Positions 45,905 to 54,211 of a DNA stretch of 64,000 nucleotides are shown here, piece by piece; position 1 is the stretch's first letter; the number at the start of each line of letters is the position of its first letter. The stretch comes from JAXLWB01 sp046328715 (lineage in GTDB: Bacteria; Chloroflexota; Anaerolineae; Caldilineales; Caldilineaceae). The position numbers and the translations under genes were made by a program. The stretch spans positions 167,995-231,994 of the forward strand of contig JAXLWB010000011.1 of NCBI GenBank assembly GCA_046328715.1, given 5' to 3'. Below the pieces are notes generated by a model. That model was not told where the DNA came from and did not search any database. It was given only the letters and a program-made list of their open reading frames with translations.

Positions 45905-45990
45905 CATTTGACGTAGAAATTACCCAACTGAATCCTTGCTTTGACACTAGATAATAGAAAATGTTTGTGCTATATTGTAAGAAATCCATG
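45905..45990 (+). promoter_or_regulatory. Repeated upstream element, copy A
   Basis: CATTTGACGTAGAAATTACC is followed by CAACTGAATCCTTGCTTTGA and, downstream, TGCTATATTGTAAGAAA. It is a diverged copy of the element at 53805, 57424 and 60314. It lies about 540 bases upstream of the NusG paralogue. Function is inferred from repetition, orientation and position. Confidence 0.4.
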
Positions 45991-46131
45991 AGTTAATTTG
46001 TAAGTTATTCGTTTGTCTTGTATACTGGTCCATGTAAGTCGTAAATTATTCGCAAGTTTGGCGACAACGGACTCTTATTTCTGTTATTACTTTTTATAGG
46101 AATGTGAAGAAGTTAAGTAGGATTGTAGATC

Positions 46132-46197
46132 TGCCCATTGGGGGAGAGGCAATGCAGAAGTTGGTTGCCCTGCATTGCCTAACGCTGTAAATGGGCA
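46132..46197. other. Nested inverted repeat, possible structured leader
   Basis: Outer arms TGCCCATT (46132-46139) and AATGGGCA (46190-46197) enclose a perfect 11-bp stem, AGGCAATGCAG (46147-46157) with CTGCATTGCCT (46170-46180). It lies 330 bases upstream of the NusG paralogue in a long untranslated stretch (45.99-46.53 kb) that shows no gene. Confidence 0.5.
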
Positions 46198-46527
46198 TCT
46201 TCGTTATCCAATCGCTTTCTCATCGTAGTCGTCGAATCCTGCTTCGCCAGCCCACTCTCATCATCGATCTCTCAACTTGCTGATCAGCTCTGTCTGCGAT
46301 TCATGCTGCTTGCTCAACCTTGTGCAAGTTGGTTTTCTGTTGTAAAATGTAAGGTAGCTTTGCCCTGACAAAGAAAATGGGTCGTTGTAGCCATTTGCTC
46401 CGCCCATTTCCCACACACAAGAGACTCTACACCGGTTACTGCGGTCTGGAAGGGCGGAGCTTGGGGAGGGAAGGATGCAAGATGCATGGATTGCACCCTG
46501 CATCTACATGATTTAAGGAACCACGAA

Positions 46528-47133
46528 ATGTCTGAGCAAACTGCCTGGTATGTGTTGCATACGAAACCACGACGTGAGTTGTTGGTGGCAAGCCTGCTGG
46601 ATCGGCAGGACGCCCTCGCGCTTTTTTTGCCCGAAGTCAAACAGCGGCAGCGTGGCGAGCTCCAACTGGCACCGCTCTTTCCCTGTTATCTCTTCGTCCA
46701 TGCCGATCTGACTCGTCTGCCGACTACGCTCCTGACTCGCACGCCGGGGGTGATTGGCCTGGTCGGGAACGAGCATCAGCCGCTGCCGGTGGCCGACGAG
46801 GTGGTGACCCATCTGCGCAAACGGGTGGCCGAGGTCAACGCCCAGGGCGGGCTGATCCTTCACTCCTTTTACGAAGGGGAACGGGTGCGCATCACAGGTG
46901 GCTCGCTGCAAGGATTGGATGCCGTCTTTGTCGGTCCGCTTCATCCGGCGGCGCGGGTCCAGGTTCTGCTCCACTTTTTGGGGCGCCAACAGCAGGTAGA
47001 AGTCGATGTCGACCTGCTCGAAAAGGCCCCTGCGCTGCCTTCCGCCTCGCAACTGCCGCGACCACGGAGGACGCGCGGGCAAGGGCGAAGGATTCGCCAG
47101 GAAGTCATGAGTGACGCTGCGGTGCTGACTTAG
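46528..47133 (+). CDS. Specialised NusG paralogue (RfaH/UpxY/LoaP type)
   Basis: AAGGAA before the ATG at 46528 fixes the start; an upstream in-frame ATG at 46486 has none. The 201-residue product has a NusG N-terminal domain (WYVLHTKPRRELLVASLLDR, FPCYLFVHADL, TPGVIGLVG) and a KOW domain (GERVRITGGSLQGLDAVFVG). A basic tail follows (RPRRTRGQGRRIRQ). It is not next to secE or ribosomal genes, as true nusG would be, but at the head of a surface polysaccharide region. Such paralogues travel with RNA polymerase and suppress termination in long operons after loading at a specific site. The repeated element upstream is a candidate site. Confidence 0.85.
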   Translation: MSEQTAWYVLHTKPRRELLVASLLDRQDALALFLPEVKQRQRGELQLAPLFPCYLFVHADLTRLPTTLLTRTPGVIGLVGNEHQPLPVADEVVTHLRKRVAEVNAQGGLILHSFYEGERVRITGGSLQGLDAVFVGPLHPAARVQVLLHFLGRQQQVEVDVDLLEKAPALPSASQLPRPRRTRGQGRRIRQEVMSDAAVLT

Positions 47134-47154
47134 ATCGAGGTTCTGCCCACATCG

Positions 47155-47585
47155 AACCCCACCCTAGCCCTCCCCACCCAGCGGGTACCCGAAGGGAGGG
47201 AACGGTCACGGGGTAGACTTTCTATCCTGGACAGAAGAGAAAACTTAACGCTTCCCGTCACAGTCCTCTCCCCCATCGGGGGAGAGATAGAGAGGGGGCG
47301 TTTGGTTGCTGACCTACATCCTGGTCCTGCCCACACCAACCCCACCCTAGCCCTCCCCTGGTAGCGGGAGGGAATTGTCACGGGAAGGATTTAATTGGTG
47401 GACAGAAGAGAAAAGTGAATGCCTCCCGTCACAGTCCTCTCCCTCCGGGTACCCCTTGGGTGGGGAGAGATAGAGAGGGGGCGTTTGGTTGCTGACCTAC
47501 ATCGAGGTTCTGTCCACACCAACCCCTCCCTAGCCCTCCCCTGGTAGTGGGAGGGAACGGTCACGGGGTGGATTTGGTTTGTTGA
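47155..47585. repeat. Three tandem copies of the ~180-bp dispersed repeat
   Basis: Copies begin at about 47155, 47338 and 47519 with AACCCCACCCTAGCCCTCCC or a close variant. The first two end with a GGGGAGAGATAGAGAGGGGGC-type arm (written here as GGGGAGAGATAG plus AGAGGGGGC). Small GGGTACCC-containing inserts differ between copies (47172-47191 and 47445-47465). Confidence 0.8.
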
Positions 47586-47743
47586 ACGAAAGTAAAAACG
47601 TAACTTTTTAACAATAGATTCGTCACGAAATAACGAGCGCAGCGATGCCGCAGGTGCGGGGATGATTTCCCCGCCCGACACTGAATTGAACCGCTCCCAT
47701 CGTAGCCCGATGAGTTTGAGGATTCGTTTAAGGTGCGGTTCAG

Positions 47744-50428
47744 ATGAAAAAGGCTCGTTTTATTTTTCTGGCGTTAATTGGGTTGCTATTGTTGTATGGC
47801 GCACAGTGTACGACATTGCAACGGCTCTATGCCCAGGACAATCAGGATACGCCCACGGCGACGGAGACATTGACCCCCTTCGTGGTCACGGCCACGGCGC
47901 TGCCCAAGGATGTTTTCGAGGCGGCCACGCAGGCGGCTGAGATGACCGCTGTCGCCACCATCACGGGCACGGCCACCCCGCTGCCGCCCAACTGGCTGCT
48001 GGCAACCAATACCCCCAAACCCGTCATTGTCACCGCCACGCCGACGGCGGAAAACAGTGCCACCGCCGAGGTGTTGCAGGCCCAAGCGACGGCGATCGCC
48101 TTCACTACTGGCACGCCCAATCCCAACTGGACGGTGGTGACCAACACGCCAGCCGCCACCGCCACAGCGACCAAGGCACCAACGCTGACCCCTTGGGTGG
48201 TCACCGCCACGCCGACGGCCCGGAGTGTCTTTGACGCCGCTACGCTGGTGGCCCAAATCACCGTGGATGCGACGACGACCGGCACGGCCACCCCGCTACC
48301 GCCCAACCTGGTCTTGGCGACCAATACGCCGACCTTTGTCGTGCAAACCGAGACGCCGACCCCCGAGAATGCGGCGACCGCTGAATTTCGTGCGCTTTAT
48401 GCCACTGCCCAGGCCTTTACGACGGGTACACCCAATCCCAAGATCGTGCGGGTGACGGCGCTTTTTGTCACGCCGACGCCACTCGCCACCGACATCTTAC
48501 AAGAGGCGACGCGCATCGCCCAGCGTACCTTAGAGGCGACGACGACGGGCACTGCCACCCCAACGCCCTTTAATCAACTGCTAGCCTCCAAGCCGATCGT
48601 GGTGACGAGCACGCCGACTCCGGCCAATGCCGCCACCGCAGCACTCTATGCGGCCATCGAAACGGCGATTGCCTTTACCACGGGCACGCCAGAGAGCACA
48701 CGCTTTGTCACGGCAACGCCCACCCCCACGGCCACCCAACGGCAGTCCTCCAGCACACCCGGCATCACGCCGATTGTGGTGACGGCGACGGCGACGCCCA
48801 AGGATGTCCTAGAGGCGGCGACCCGGGTGGCACGCCTGACCGAGGAGGCCACGACCACTGGCACGGCGACCCCATTCCCCACCAATTGGCTGCTGGCGAC
48901 CAATACACCGAAACCGGTGATCGTCACCGCCACGCCGACGGCGGAGAACAGTGCCACCGCCGAGGTGATGGTGGCGCAGGAGACAGCGATTGCCTTTACT
49001 ACCGGTACACCCAATGCTAATCAAATAGTTGTAACCAATACGCCAGCCGCCACTGCGACCGCCACCCCGAGCCAGACGCCCACCACCGCACCGACCTTGA
49101 CTCCATGGGTTGTCACTGCCACGCCGACGGCGGAGAGTGTCTTTGCGGCGGCGACGCTGCTGGCCCAGGTCACCGTGGATGCGACCACCACTGGCACCGC
49201 CACCCCGCTGCCGCCCAACCTGGTAGTCGCCACCAAGACGCCGACGCCGCTGATCGTCACCAGCACGGCGACGCCCGCCAATCAGGCCACTGCCGCAGCG
49301 CTGGCTGCCCTGGCCACCGCCAATGCCTTTACCACCGGCACGCCCGACCCACGGATCGTCCGCGTGACGGCGACACCGACGACCAATGCCACGGCCACAC
49401 CCAATCCCGCCTTTACTGCCACCTGGACGCCGATGGTAGTGACGGCTACCCCGTTGGCCACGGACGTGTTGGAGGAGGCGACCCGAGTGGCCGAGCGGGC
49501 GCTCCAAGCGACAACCACAGGCACGGCGACTGCCACGCCGATCAACCAAATCTTAGCTACCAACACGCCTAAGCCGATCGTGGTGACCAGCACACCGACC
49601 GCCGCCAATGCTGCCACCGCCGCTGCCGATGCCGCCGTGGAGACGGCCATTGCCTTGACCACCGGGACGCCCGACACCTCCCGTTTTGTCACGGCCACGT
49701 CGACGCCGCGGACCGTCCAGAAACGGGCACCCAACACACCTACCCCGACGTTGACACCCTTTGCGATTGCCGCCGACCGTTGGACGCCCACCCCGACCAA
49801 CACCGTTCCGGCGGTTTTGCCCAGCGAACTGGTGGGTAAGATTCTCTTCCTGGCCGAGGCCGACAGCGCCACCTCCGGACCCGAAGCCTATGCGGTCAAC
49901 CCGGATGGCAGCGGATTGACCCGCCTCTCCTCGCTGGAGTTTTATAAGCAGGTTAACAAACGGGATAGTTACTCAAGCGACGGCAGCATCTATGCCTTTG
50001 CTGAGCAGGACCCTGGCAGCGGGCGCACCCAACTCTTTACGATTGCCAACGGTGCCCCCAATCCCACCCGTCTGACCCAGATCGGCAACGGTGTCGCCTG
50101 GTCACCCGCCTGGTCGCCGACCAATGACCGCATCGCCTATGTGAGCAACGAGAGCGGCAACGACGAGATCTGGCTGGTGCGCAAAGGCGAATGGCCTGCC
50201 ACCCGCCTTACTTTTAGCGATGACAATAAAGCCTGGGACAAACATCCTAGCTTCTCACCCGACGGCCAGCAGATTGTCTTTATGTCGAGCCGCAAGGGCA
50301 AACAGCAGATCTGGATCATGCAAGCCGGCGGCGGCGAGCAACGTCTGCTGGTCGATTTCCCCTTCGAAGCCTGGGACCCGGTGTGGGTGAAGTATCAAGG
50401 ATGGGAGAATGCGGCTCAGAGCCGTTAG
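47744..50428 (+). CDS. Exported Thr/Ala/Pro repeat protein with C-terminal PD40 propeller
   Basis: The 894-residue product has a signal peptide (KKARFIFLALIGLLLLYGAQ), then six imperfect repeats of about 105-115 residues up to about residue 670. Each contains VVTATPT, a short helix such as DVLEEATRVAERALQATTTG, then TGTATPLPPN, LATNTPKPIVVT and AFTTGTPNP. Repeats 1-3 resemble 4-6 one by one, so a three-repeat block was duplicated. The end is a PD40/TolB-like domain (AWSPAWSPTNDRIAYVSNES, HPSFSPDGQQIVFMSSRKGK). A surface stalk or matrix role is inferred. Its last residues (NAAQSR) and TAG are encoded by the first unit of a hairpin array; the paralogue at 61.5 kb ends nine residues earlier. Confidence 0.8.
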   Translation: MKKARFIFLALIGLLLLYGAQCTTLQRLYAQDNQDTPTATETLTPFVVTATALPKDVFEAATQAAEMTAVATITGTATPLPPNWLLATNTPKPVIVTATPTAENSATAEVLQAQATAIAFTTGTPNPNWTVVTNTPAATATATKAPTLTPWVVTATPTARSVFDAATLVAQITVDATTTGTATPLPPNLVLATNTPTFVVQTETPTPENAATAEFRALYATAQAFTTGTPNPKIVRVTALFVTPTPLATDILQEATRIAQRTLEATTTGTATPTPFNQLLASKPIVVTSTPTPANAATAALYAAIETAIAFTTGTPESTRFVTATPTPTATQRQSSSTPGITPIVVTATATPKDVLEAATRVARLTEEATTTGTATPFPTNWLLATNTPKPVIVTATPTAENSATAEVMVAQETAIAFTTGTPNANQIVVTNTPAATATATPSQTPTTAPTLTPWVVTATPTAESVFAAATLLAQVTVDATTTGTATPLPPNLVVATKTPTPLIVTSTATPANQATAAALAALATANAFTTGTPDPRIVRVTATPTTNATATPNPAFTATWTPMVVTATPLATDVLEEATRVAERALQATTTGTATATPINQILATNTPKPIVVTSTPTAANAATAAADAAVETAIALTTGTPDTSRFVTATSTPRTVQKRAPNTPTPTLTPFAIAADRWTPTPTNTVPAVLPSELVGKILFLAEADSATSGPEAYAVNPDGSGLTRLSSLEFYKQVNKRDSYSSDGSIYAFAEQDPGSGRTQLFTIANGAPNPTRLTQIGNGVAWSPAWSPTNDRIAYVSNESGNDEIWLVRKGEWPATRLTFSDDNKAWDKHPSFSPDGQQIVFMSSRKGKQQIWIMQAGGGEQRLLVDFPFEAWDPVWVKYQGWENAAQSR

Positions 50429-50700
50429 CGTAAGCGTACGGAGTCCCCCCTTACTTACGTGCGGGGCTCTGATGAGTTCAGAGCCGTTAGCGTTAGCGTA
50501 CGGAGTGCCCTTACTGACCGGGTACCCCTTGGGTGGGGCTCTGATGTGTTCAGAGCCGTTAGCGTTAGCGTACGGAGTCCCCTTACTAACGTGCGGGGCT
50601 CTGATGAGTTAAGAGCCGTTAGCGTTAGCGTACGGAGCCCCCCTTACTGACGTGCGGGGTTCTGATGAGTTCAGAGCCGTTAGCGTAAGCGTACGAGGTT
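50412..50700. repeat. Second array of the 57-66-bp hairpin family
   Basis: About five units with CAGAGCCGTTAGCGTAAGCG or GTTAGCG variants, then TACGGAGTCCCC, then TTACTTACGTGCGGGGCTCT. One unit (50518-50538) has CCGGGTACCCCTTGGGTGG in place of the usual ACGTGCGG. The array starts inside the 3' end of the repeat-propeller gene. Confidence 0.85.
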
Positions 50701-50740
50701 CGGTGTAGGCGTAGCCCACGTCTGAATTTAGAATAAACGT

Positions 50741-51245
50741 GACGAAGGCGGGTTGAGATTTGTTTGGACAAAGGTAGACTCGCCCCGAGTCAGGTTGACG
50801 TTTGTCCAGTCTACCGTGGACGTGACGAAGGCGAGTTGAGATTTGTTTGGACAAAGGTGAAGCGATCTTGAGTTGGGTTGGCCTTCGTCCAGTCTACGGT
50901 GAGCGTGACGAAGACAGGTTGAGATTTGTTTGGACAAAGGTGAAGCGACCTTGAGTCGGGTTGACGTATGTCCAGTCTACCGTGAGCGTGACGAAGGCGA
51001 GTTGAGATTTGTTTGGACAAAGGTGAAGCGACCTTGAGTCGGGTTGGCGTTTGCCCAGTCTACCGTGAACGTGACGAAGGCGAGTTGAGATTTGTTTGGA
51101 CAAAGGTGAAGCGACCTCGAGTCGGGTCGACGGTGGACTGAACAAATGTAGAGTCACCTTGAGTCAGGTTGACCTTCGTCCAGTCTAAGCTGGACGTGAC
51201 GAAGTCGGGTTGAGATTTGTTTGGACAAATGTGGACCGACCTCGA
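50741..51245. repeat. 83-bp tandem repeat array, six units
   Basis: Units begin with GACGAAGGCGAGTTGAGATT at 50741, 50824, 50907, 50990, 51073 and, after an additional half unit, 51198. Each contains TTTGTTTGGACAAAGGTGAA and ends GTTTGTCCAGTCTACCGTG. GGACAAA and TTTGTCC inside a unit can pair. The 83-base period is not a multiple of three, which argues against a coding repeat. Confidence 0.85.
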
Positions 51246-51616
51246 TGATGCCTATGGGTTTGCAACCGCACAATCTGGCTCCTGCGAAGAGCTCGTACGA
51301 AGAACTTACCAGATACTGTTAGGCACCCAAAAGTTTTTAACGGCTAAAATGAGTTGTTGATTGTGATGTATCTGCTGTTTTCCAAATCAGTTGTTGTGTT
51401 TTAGTGTACCAATTTCAACAAGTTTGCCAAATTTGAAACTTTCTTTGAATTCAGTGGAACCCTTTGTTTTCCATCTTCGTTAGTTATTTTGTAAGCTGAC
51501 GTACGGCTTGCGCTGGGAACTGGAAAGCGTGCTAAACGTTGACTGGCCCAGTCCATAACCAAACCAAGAGTTCATTCATAGGGAGACACATCGATGATTC
51601 ACTACGGAGAAAGCCC
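51246..51616. other. AT-rich intergenic region with a possible diverged upstream element
   Basis: Around 51431-51495, ATTTGAAACTTTCTTTGAAT, CAGTGGAACCCTTTG and a later TTATTTTGTAAG resemble the repeated upstream element (copies A-D) in order but not closely. No gene is seen. Confidence 0.35.
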
Positions 51617-52480
51617 ATGAGCAAACTTGAAGAGGAAGTGGAGTATGCTCGCATCGCCTTGACCAATGCGCAGAGCAACGAGCCGCTTCAACTCGCTTTG
51701 ACGGTCCTGGGCTATGGCCCCGAACGCATCGAGCAGGGGATGGCGCTCTACTTGCAGTTGGTCGAACTGATGCGGGCCACGGTGGAAGCACGCAAGGCCA
51801 AGGTGTCGGCGACGCTCGGCTTTTACCGGGCCTGGAACGCTGCTCGTCTGATCTACAGCCGCGATTTGGAGATCATGCGGGTGGTGCTGCGTGACCAACC
51901 GGATCAGAGCTTTTACCTGCAACTGCCCGGCAAGCGCGACCCCTCCTTTGCCGGCTGGTATGTGCAGGCGCAGCAGCTCTATCAGGGAATCCAGGTGCAT
52001 TCGGAACTGCAGGCACTGTTGGCCCCGGCGGGGATCACCCCTGAGCGGGTGGCGGATGGCTTGCAGAGCCTGGCAGCAGTGAGCCTGGCGCATGCCGTAC
52101 AACGCGAGAGCGAGGGTGCAGCCCAACTGTTGGTTCAGCGACGCAGCGAAGCGCGCAAACAACTGAATAACTGGATTGCACTCTTCGGCATCTCGGTACG
52201 TAAGGCGCTGGCCAATACCCCTGGCCAATTGACGATGCTCGGTCTGGACAGCACGTTGCAGTGGCAGCGTCGACGCGAGTTGGCGCTGAAGAAGCAGCGT
52301 GAGGAGAAGGCCAAGCAGGAAGCCGAAGCCAAGGCTGCGCAAGAAGCCGCCCAGGCGCAGGCAAACGACACGGCGACCCCCGCCCAGCCGAGCGAGGTGG
52401 CCCAGTTGAGCGCTGTGCTCACCCAGGCCCAGCAGGCTGTGGAGGCCGCCCGTGAATTGGTTGCCGCCGCAGGTGTGTAA
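51617..52480 (+). CDS. Helical protein with C-terminal coiled coil, unknown function
   Basis: GGAGAAAG precedes the ATG at 51617; an upstream frame extension to 51539 lacks a ribosome site. The 287-residue product is almost wholly helical, without signal peptide or membrane segment. It contains KVSATLGFYRAWNAARLIYS and RQLNNWIALFGISVRKALAN-like segments (the latter reads KQLNNWIALFG). Residues about 215-255 are a Lys/Glu/Ala-rich coiled coil (KKQREEKAKQEAEAKAAQEA). I do not recognise a family. A strong hairpin ten bases after the stop may end the transcript. Confidence 0.65.
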   Translation: MSKLEEEVEYARIALTNAQSNEPLQLALTVLGYGPERIEQGMALYLQLVELMRATVEARKAKVSATLGFYRAWNAARLIYSRDLEIMRVVLRDQPDQSFYLQLPGKRDPSFAGWYVQAQQLYQGIQVHSELQALLAPAGITPERVADGLQSLAAVSLAHAVQRESEGAAQLLVQRRSEARKQLNNWIALFGISVRKALANTPGQLTMLGLDSTLQWQRRRELALKKQREEKAKQEAEAKAAQEAAQAQANDTATPAQPSEVAQLSAVLTQAQQAVEAARELVAAAGV

Positions 52481-52489
52481 GTAGAAGTA

Positions 52490-52559
52490 GCCGCTGACAG
52501 TCACAGGCGGAAGGAACGACGTTAGGACCGAGATCGTTCCGTCCGTGACTGTCAGCGGC
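52490..52559. repeat. Long inverted repeat after a gene end
   Basis: GCCGCTGACAGTCAC (52490-52504) pairs with GTGACTGTCAGCGGC (52545-52559), extended by GGAACGA (52513-52519) with TCGTTCC (52534-52540). It starts ten bases after the stop of the preceding gene and could work as a terminator. Confidence 0.7.
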
Positions 52560-52579
52560 ACCGCTTCTGAGCTACACCC

Positions 52580-52647
52580 AATGTCCCCGGCACGGCGCAC
52601 ACGATCTTCGTTCAAGCGAGAACGTTCTGCGCCGTGCCGGGGACATT
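52580..52647. repeat. Long inverted repeat, 20-bp perfect stem
   Basis: AATGTCCCCGGCACGGCGCA (52580-52599) pairs perfectly with TGCGCCGTGCCGGGGACATT (52628-52647). It shares the CCCCGGCACGGCGCA core with the copy at 38.9 kb and the general design with that at 44.1 kb. Confidence 0.8.
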
Positions 52648-52861
52648 GCTTATCTTGTTCGACAAAGTTATCGCTGAAAATACTAATAGACAAGGGAAAT
52701 CAAAGTCGTAGAAATGTAGGGGCATTCGCTCGCCGATGCCCTGCTTGTGCAACGAGTGGGCAACCGCAAGGGTATGCCCCTACAGATCGTAATCGTGCAA
52801 TGTTTATTTGATTTGTCTATATGGATCAAGGACTAAATAAAAGAGAAAAGTTGTTAGACGT

Positions 52862-52900
52862 AACCCCACCCTAGCAGGGGAGGTTGGGAGGGGGGCGCTT
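52862..52900. repeat. Fragment of the ~180-bp dispersed repeat
   Basis: AACCCCACCCTAGCAGGGGA followed by GGTTGGGAGGGGGGCGC joins the left end directly to the right end, as if the middle had been deleted. The rest of the interval 52650-52945 holds no gene. Confidence 0.55.
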
Positions 52901-52945
52901 GTGGTTGATCGGTCTGCACGCTGACAGCTTTGTACGTTGATTGGT

Positions 52946-53302
52946 TTATAATACACTTACCGCATCTTGTTGAAGATTTTTGTAAAACGCAGTGTGCAGG
53001 TCTGCATGTTGTTGGCGATGAAGTTCATCCCAAACTCGGGTTGAGAGATAAATACCACTGCTTAACCAAACTTCAATGGCTAGGTCGCGGATGCTACGTC
53101 GGGTTGCCAGATCAGCATTTTTTAGAATGACAAGAAGATCCATATCAGAATCAGGTCGGGCATCCCCTCGGGCACGCGAACCAAAAAGGTATATGGTCAA
53201 GATTTGATCAGGGAAGCGCTGGCACACCTTACTCACAAAAGTTTGTAGTGCCTGCTGTTCTACTTCTGATAATAAACGGTTCGGTAGTGAGATTGTAGTC
53301 AT
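52946..53302 (-). CDS. MNT-type nucleotidyltransferase antitoxin
   Basis: The 118-residue product is a minimal nucleotidyltransferase with LFGSRARGDARPDSDMDLLV, which gives the Gly-Ser and Asp-x-Asp catalytic signature. Its ATG overlaps the TGA of the HEPN gene (ATGA), the usual arrangement of HEPN/MNT modules. In studied pairs the MNT protein adenylylates and neutralises the HEPN RNase. It reads on the minus strand, against the neighbouring polysaccharide genes, and looks like an accessory insertion. Confidence 0.85.
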   Translation of the reverse strand: MTTISLPNRLLSEVEQQALQTFVSKVCQRFPDQILTIYLFGSRARGDARPDSDMDLLVILKNADLATRRSIRDLAIEVWLSSGIYLSTRVWDELHRQQHADLHTAFYKNLQQDAVSVL

Positions 53303-53690
53303 AACAAAGCTTGTTTCTGTAGATACTTTTCCACCTGATCGACAAAGCGTTCTGCATCATGTTGAACTGCCTCCACTAACGGCAGATCGGACATAAATAC
53401 AATGTCATAATCGCTGTCCATCCGTGTATCGAAAGTTTGTCCAAGCATTTTAGCAAAAGAGCTATCAAAGATACCTGTCTTTACAAAATACTCGCCAAAA
53501 GCAGAAACAACGCCTGAATGTTTATTGCGTGTAAGACCTTTGCTTACGAGTAGTGCGTTCGCTGCATAGAACATTGCGTAGTAAGCACGTGAAATGGCTA
53601 CTTCGTAAAAGCCTTGTTCTATATTGATTTGCGTAGCTTGCAAATCCCGTTTGGCACGTTCAATGTAGTGTTGTATCTCTGTTTTTGCAT
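53299..53690 (-). CDS. HEPN-domain toxin, with a frameshift in an A-run after the start
   Basis: The body encodes a HEPN domain (GFYEVAISRAYYAMFYAANA, then LVSKGLTRNKHSGVVSAFGE). In its own frame the only possible start is a TTG at 53643, which removes the first helix. An ATG at 53690 with AGGAAGGAG four bases upstream is one frame off. Adding one A to the five-A run at 53682-53686 gives MQKTEIQHYIERAKRDLQAT, a perfect HEPN start. So the gene is frameshifted, mis-sequenced, or made by slippage. A canonical Rx4-6H RNase motif is not evident. A good promoter lies upstream. Confidence 0.7.
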
Positions 53691-53711
53691 AATGCTCCTT
53701 CCTTATATCTA

Positions 53712-53740
53712 ATTATAAGGGAAAGAACGCATTTTACCAA
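53712..53740 (-). promoter_or_regulatory. Promoter of the HEPN/MNT module, TTGGTA-17-TATAAT
   Basis: On the minus strand, TTGGTA (53740-53735) and TATAAT (53717-53712) are 17 bases apart and lie just before the ribosome site of the HEPN gene. Confidence 0.6.
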
Positions 53741-53804
53741 GAGTTTCTCAGTTACCCAGCACTGCGTTCACGATTCACGATTCACCATTCACCCTTATCT
53801 ACGT

Positions 53805-53886
53805 CATTTGTCATACCGATTCAATTGTTGAATCCTTCGTTTGACGCTTTGCAGATTCGGCAAGCTTATGTTATGCTGTGTGTAAG
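53805..53886 (+). promoter_or_regulatory. Repeated upstream element, copy B
   Basis: CATTTGTCATACC leads to the palindrome GATTCAATTGTTGAATC (53818-53834), then CTTCGTTTGACG and, after a spacer, TTATGCTGTGTGTAAGG (53871-53887). The distance from ATTTG to GTAA is 76 bases, the same as in copy D. It lies about 330 bases upstream of fcl, in the same orientation. Function is inferred. Confidence 0.45.
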
Positions 53887-54211
53887 GAGATAAAGAAAGC
53901 GTAAATCAGTTATTGCTGAAGTAAGATTTCGCTCTTCATCACTCTCACAAACCCAAAAATGAAAAATTATCTTTGACTGCAACCCGCTGACACTCCCTCA
54001 ACAGTCAAGGAATGCGACGGGTTGGAAATTAGTTTACAAAATTTGGCAAACTCACCGTAACTAAATTTTCGCTGAATCGTCATTTAACATAAGAAATTAG
54101 CTAGCCCTTGTTTTACCTCAATTTACAAAATTAAACAGCATACTTGATACAGCTCGAAATCTTGTACCAATAGAGTAGTATAGTTATTTGATAAAGGATC
54201 GTCTCTAGCTC
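53887..54211. other. Long possible leader upstream of fcl, no gene seen
   Basis: CAACCCG at about 53980 and CGGGTTG at about 54019 can pair across a 30-base loop. The rest is AT-rich without a reading frame. Confidence 0.35.

Noticed and set aside
46440..46527. RfaH-type ops sequence directly before the NusG paralogue
   Set aside because: No GGCGGTAGCGTG-like match was found there; only the distributed element described above is a candidate.
46528..47133. Housekeeping nusG
   Set aside because: There is no secE or ribosomal protein operon around it, and the sequence and position fit a specialised paralogue.
47786..49872. Long minus-strand reading frames opposite the Thr/Pro repeat gene
   Set aside because: They are by-products of the repetitive, stop-poor composition. 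The plus strand has the signal peptide, repeats and propeller domain.
50741..51245. CRISPR array or coding repeats on the minus strand at the 83-bp array
   Set aside because: The full period is conserved, so there are no spacers. The short minus-strand frames start anew every 83 bases because 83 is not a multiple of three, and they have no ribosome sites.
51602..52693. 363-codon minus-strand frame opposite the helical protein gene
   Set aside because: It runs through two hairpin repeats and has no recognisable domain; the plus-strand frame has a ribosome site and a coiled coil.
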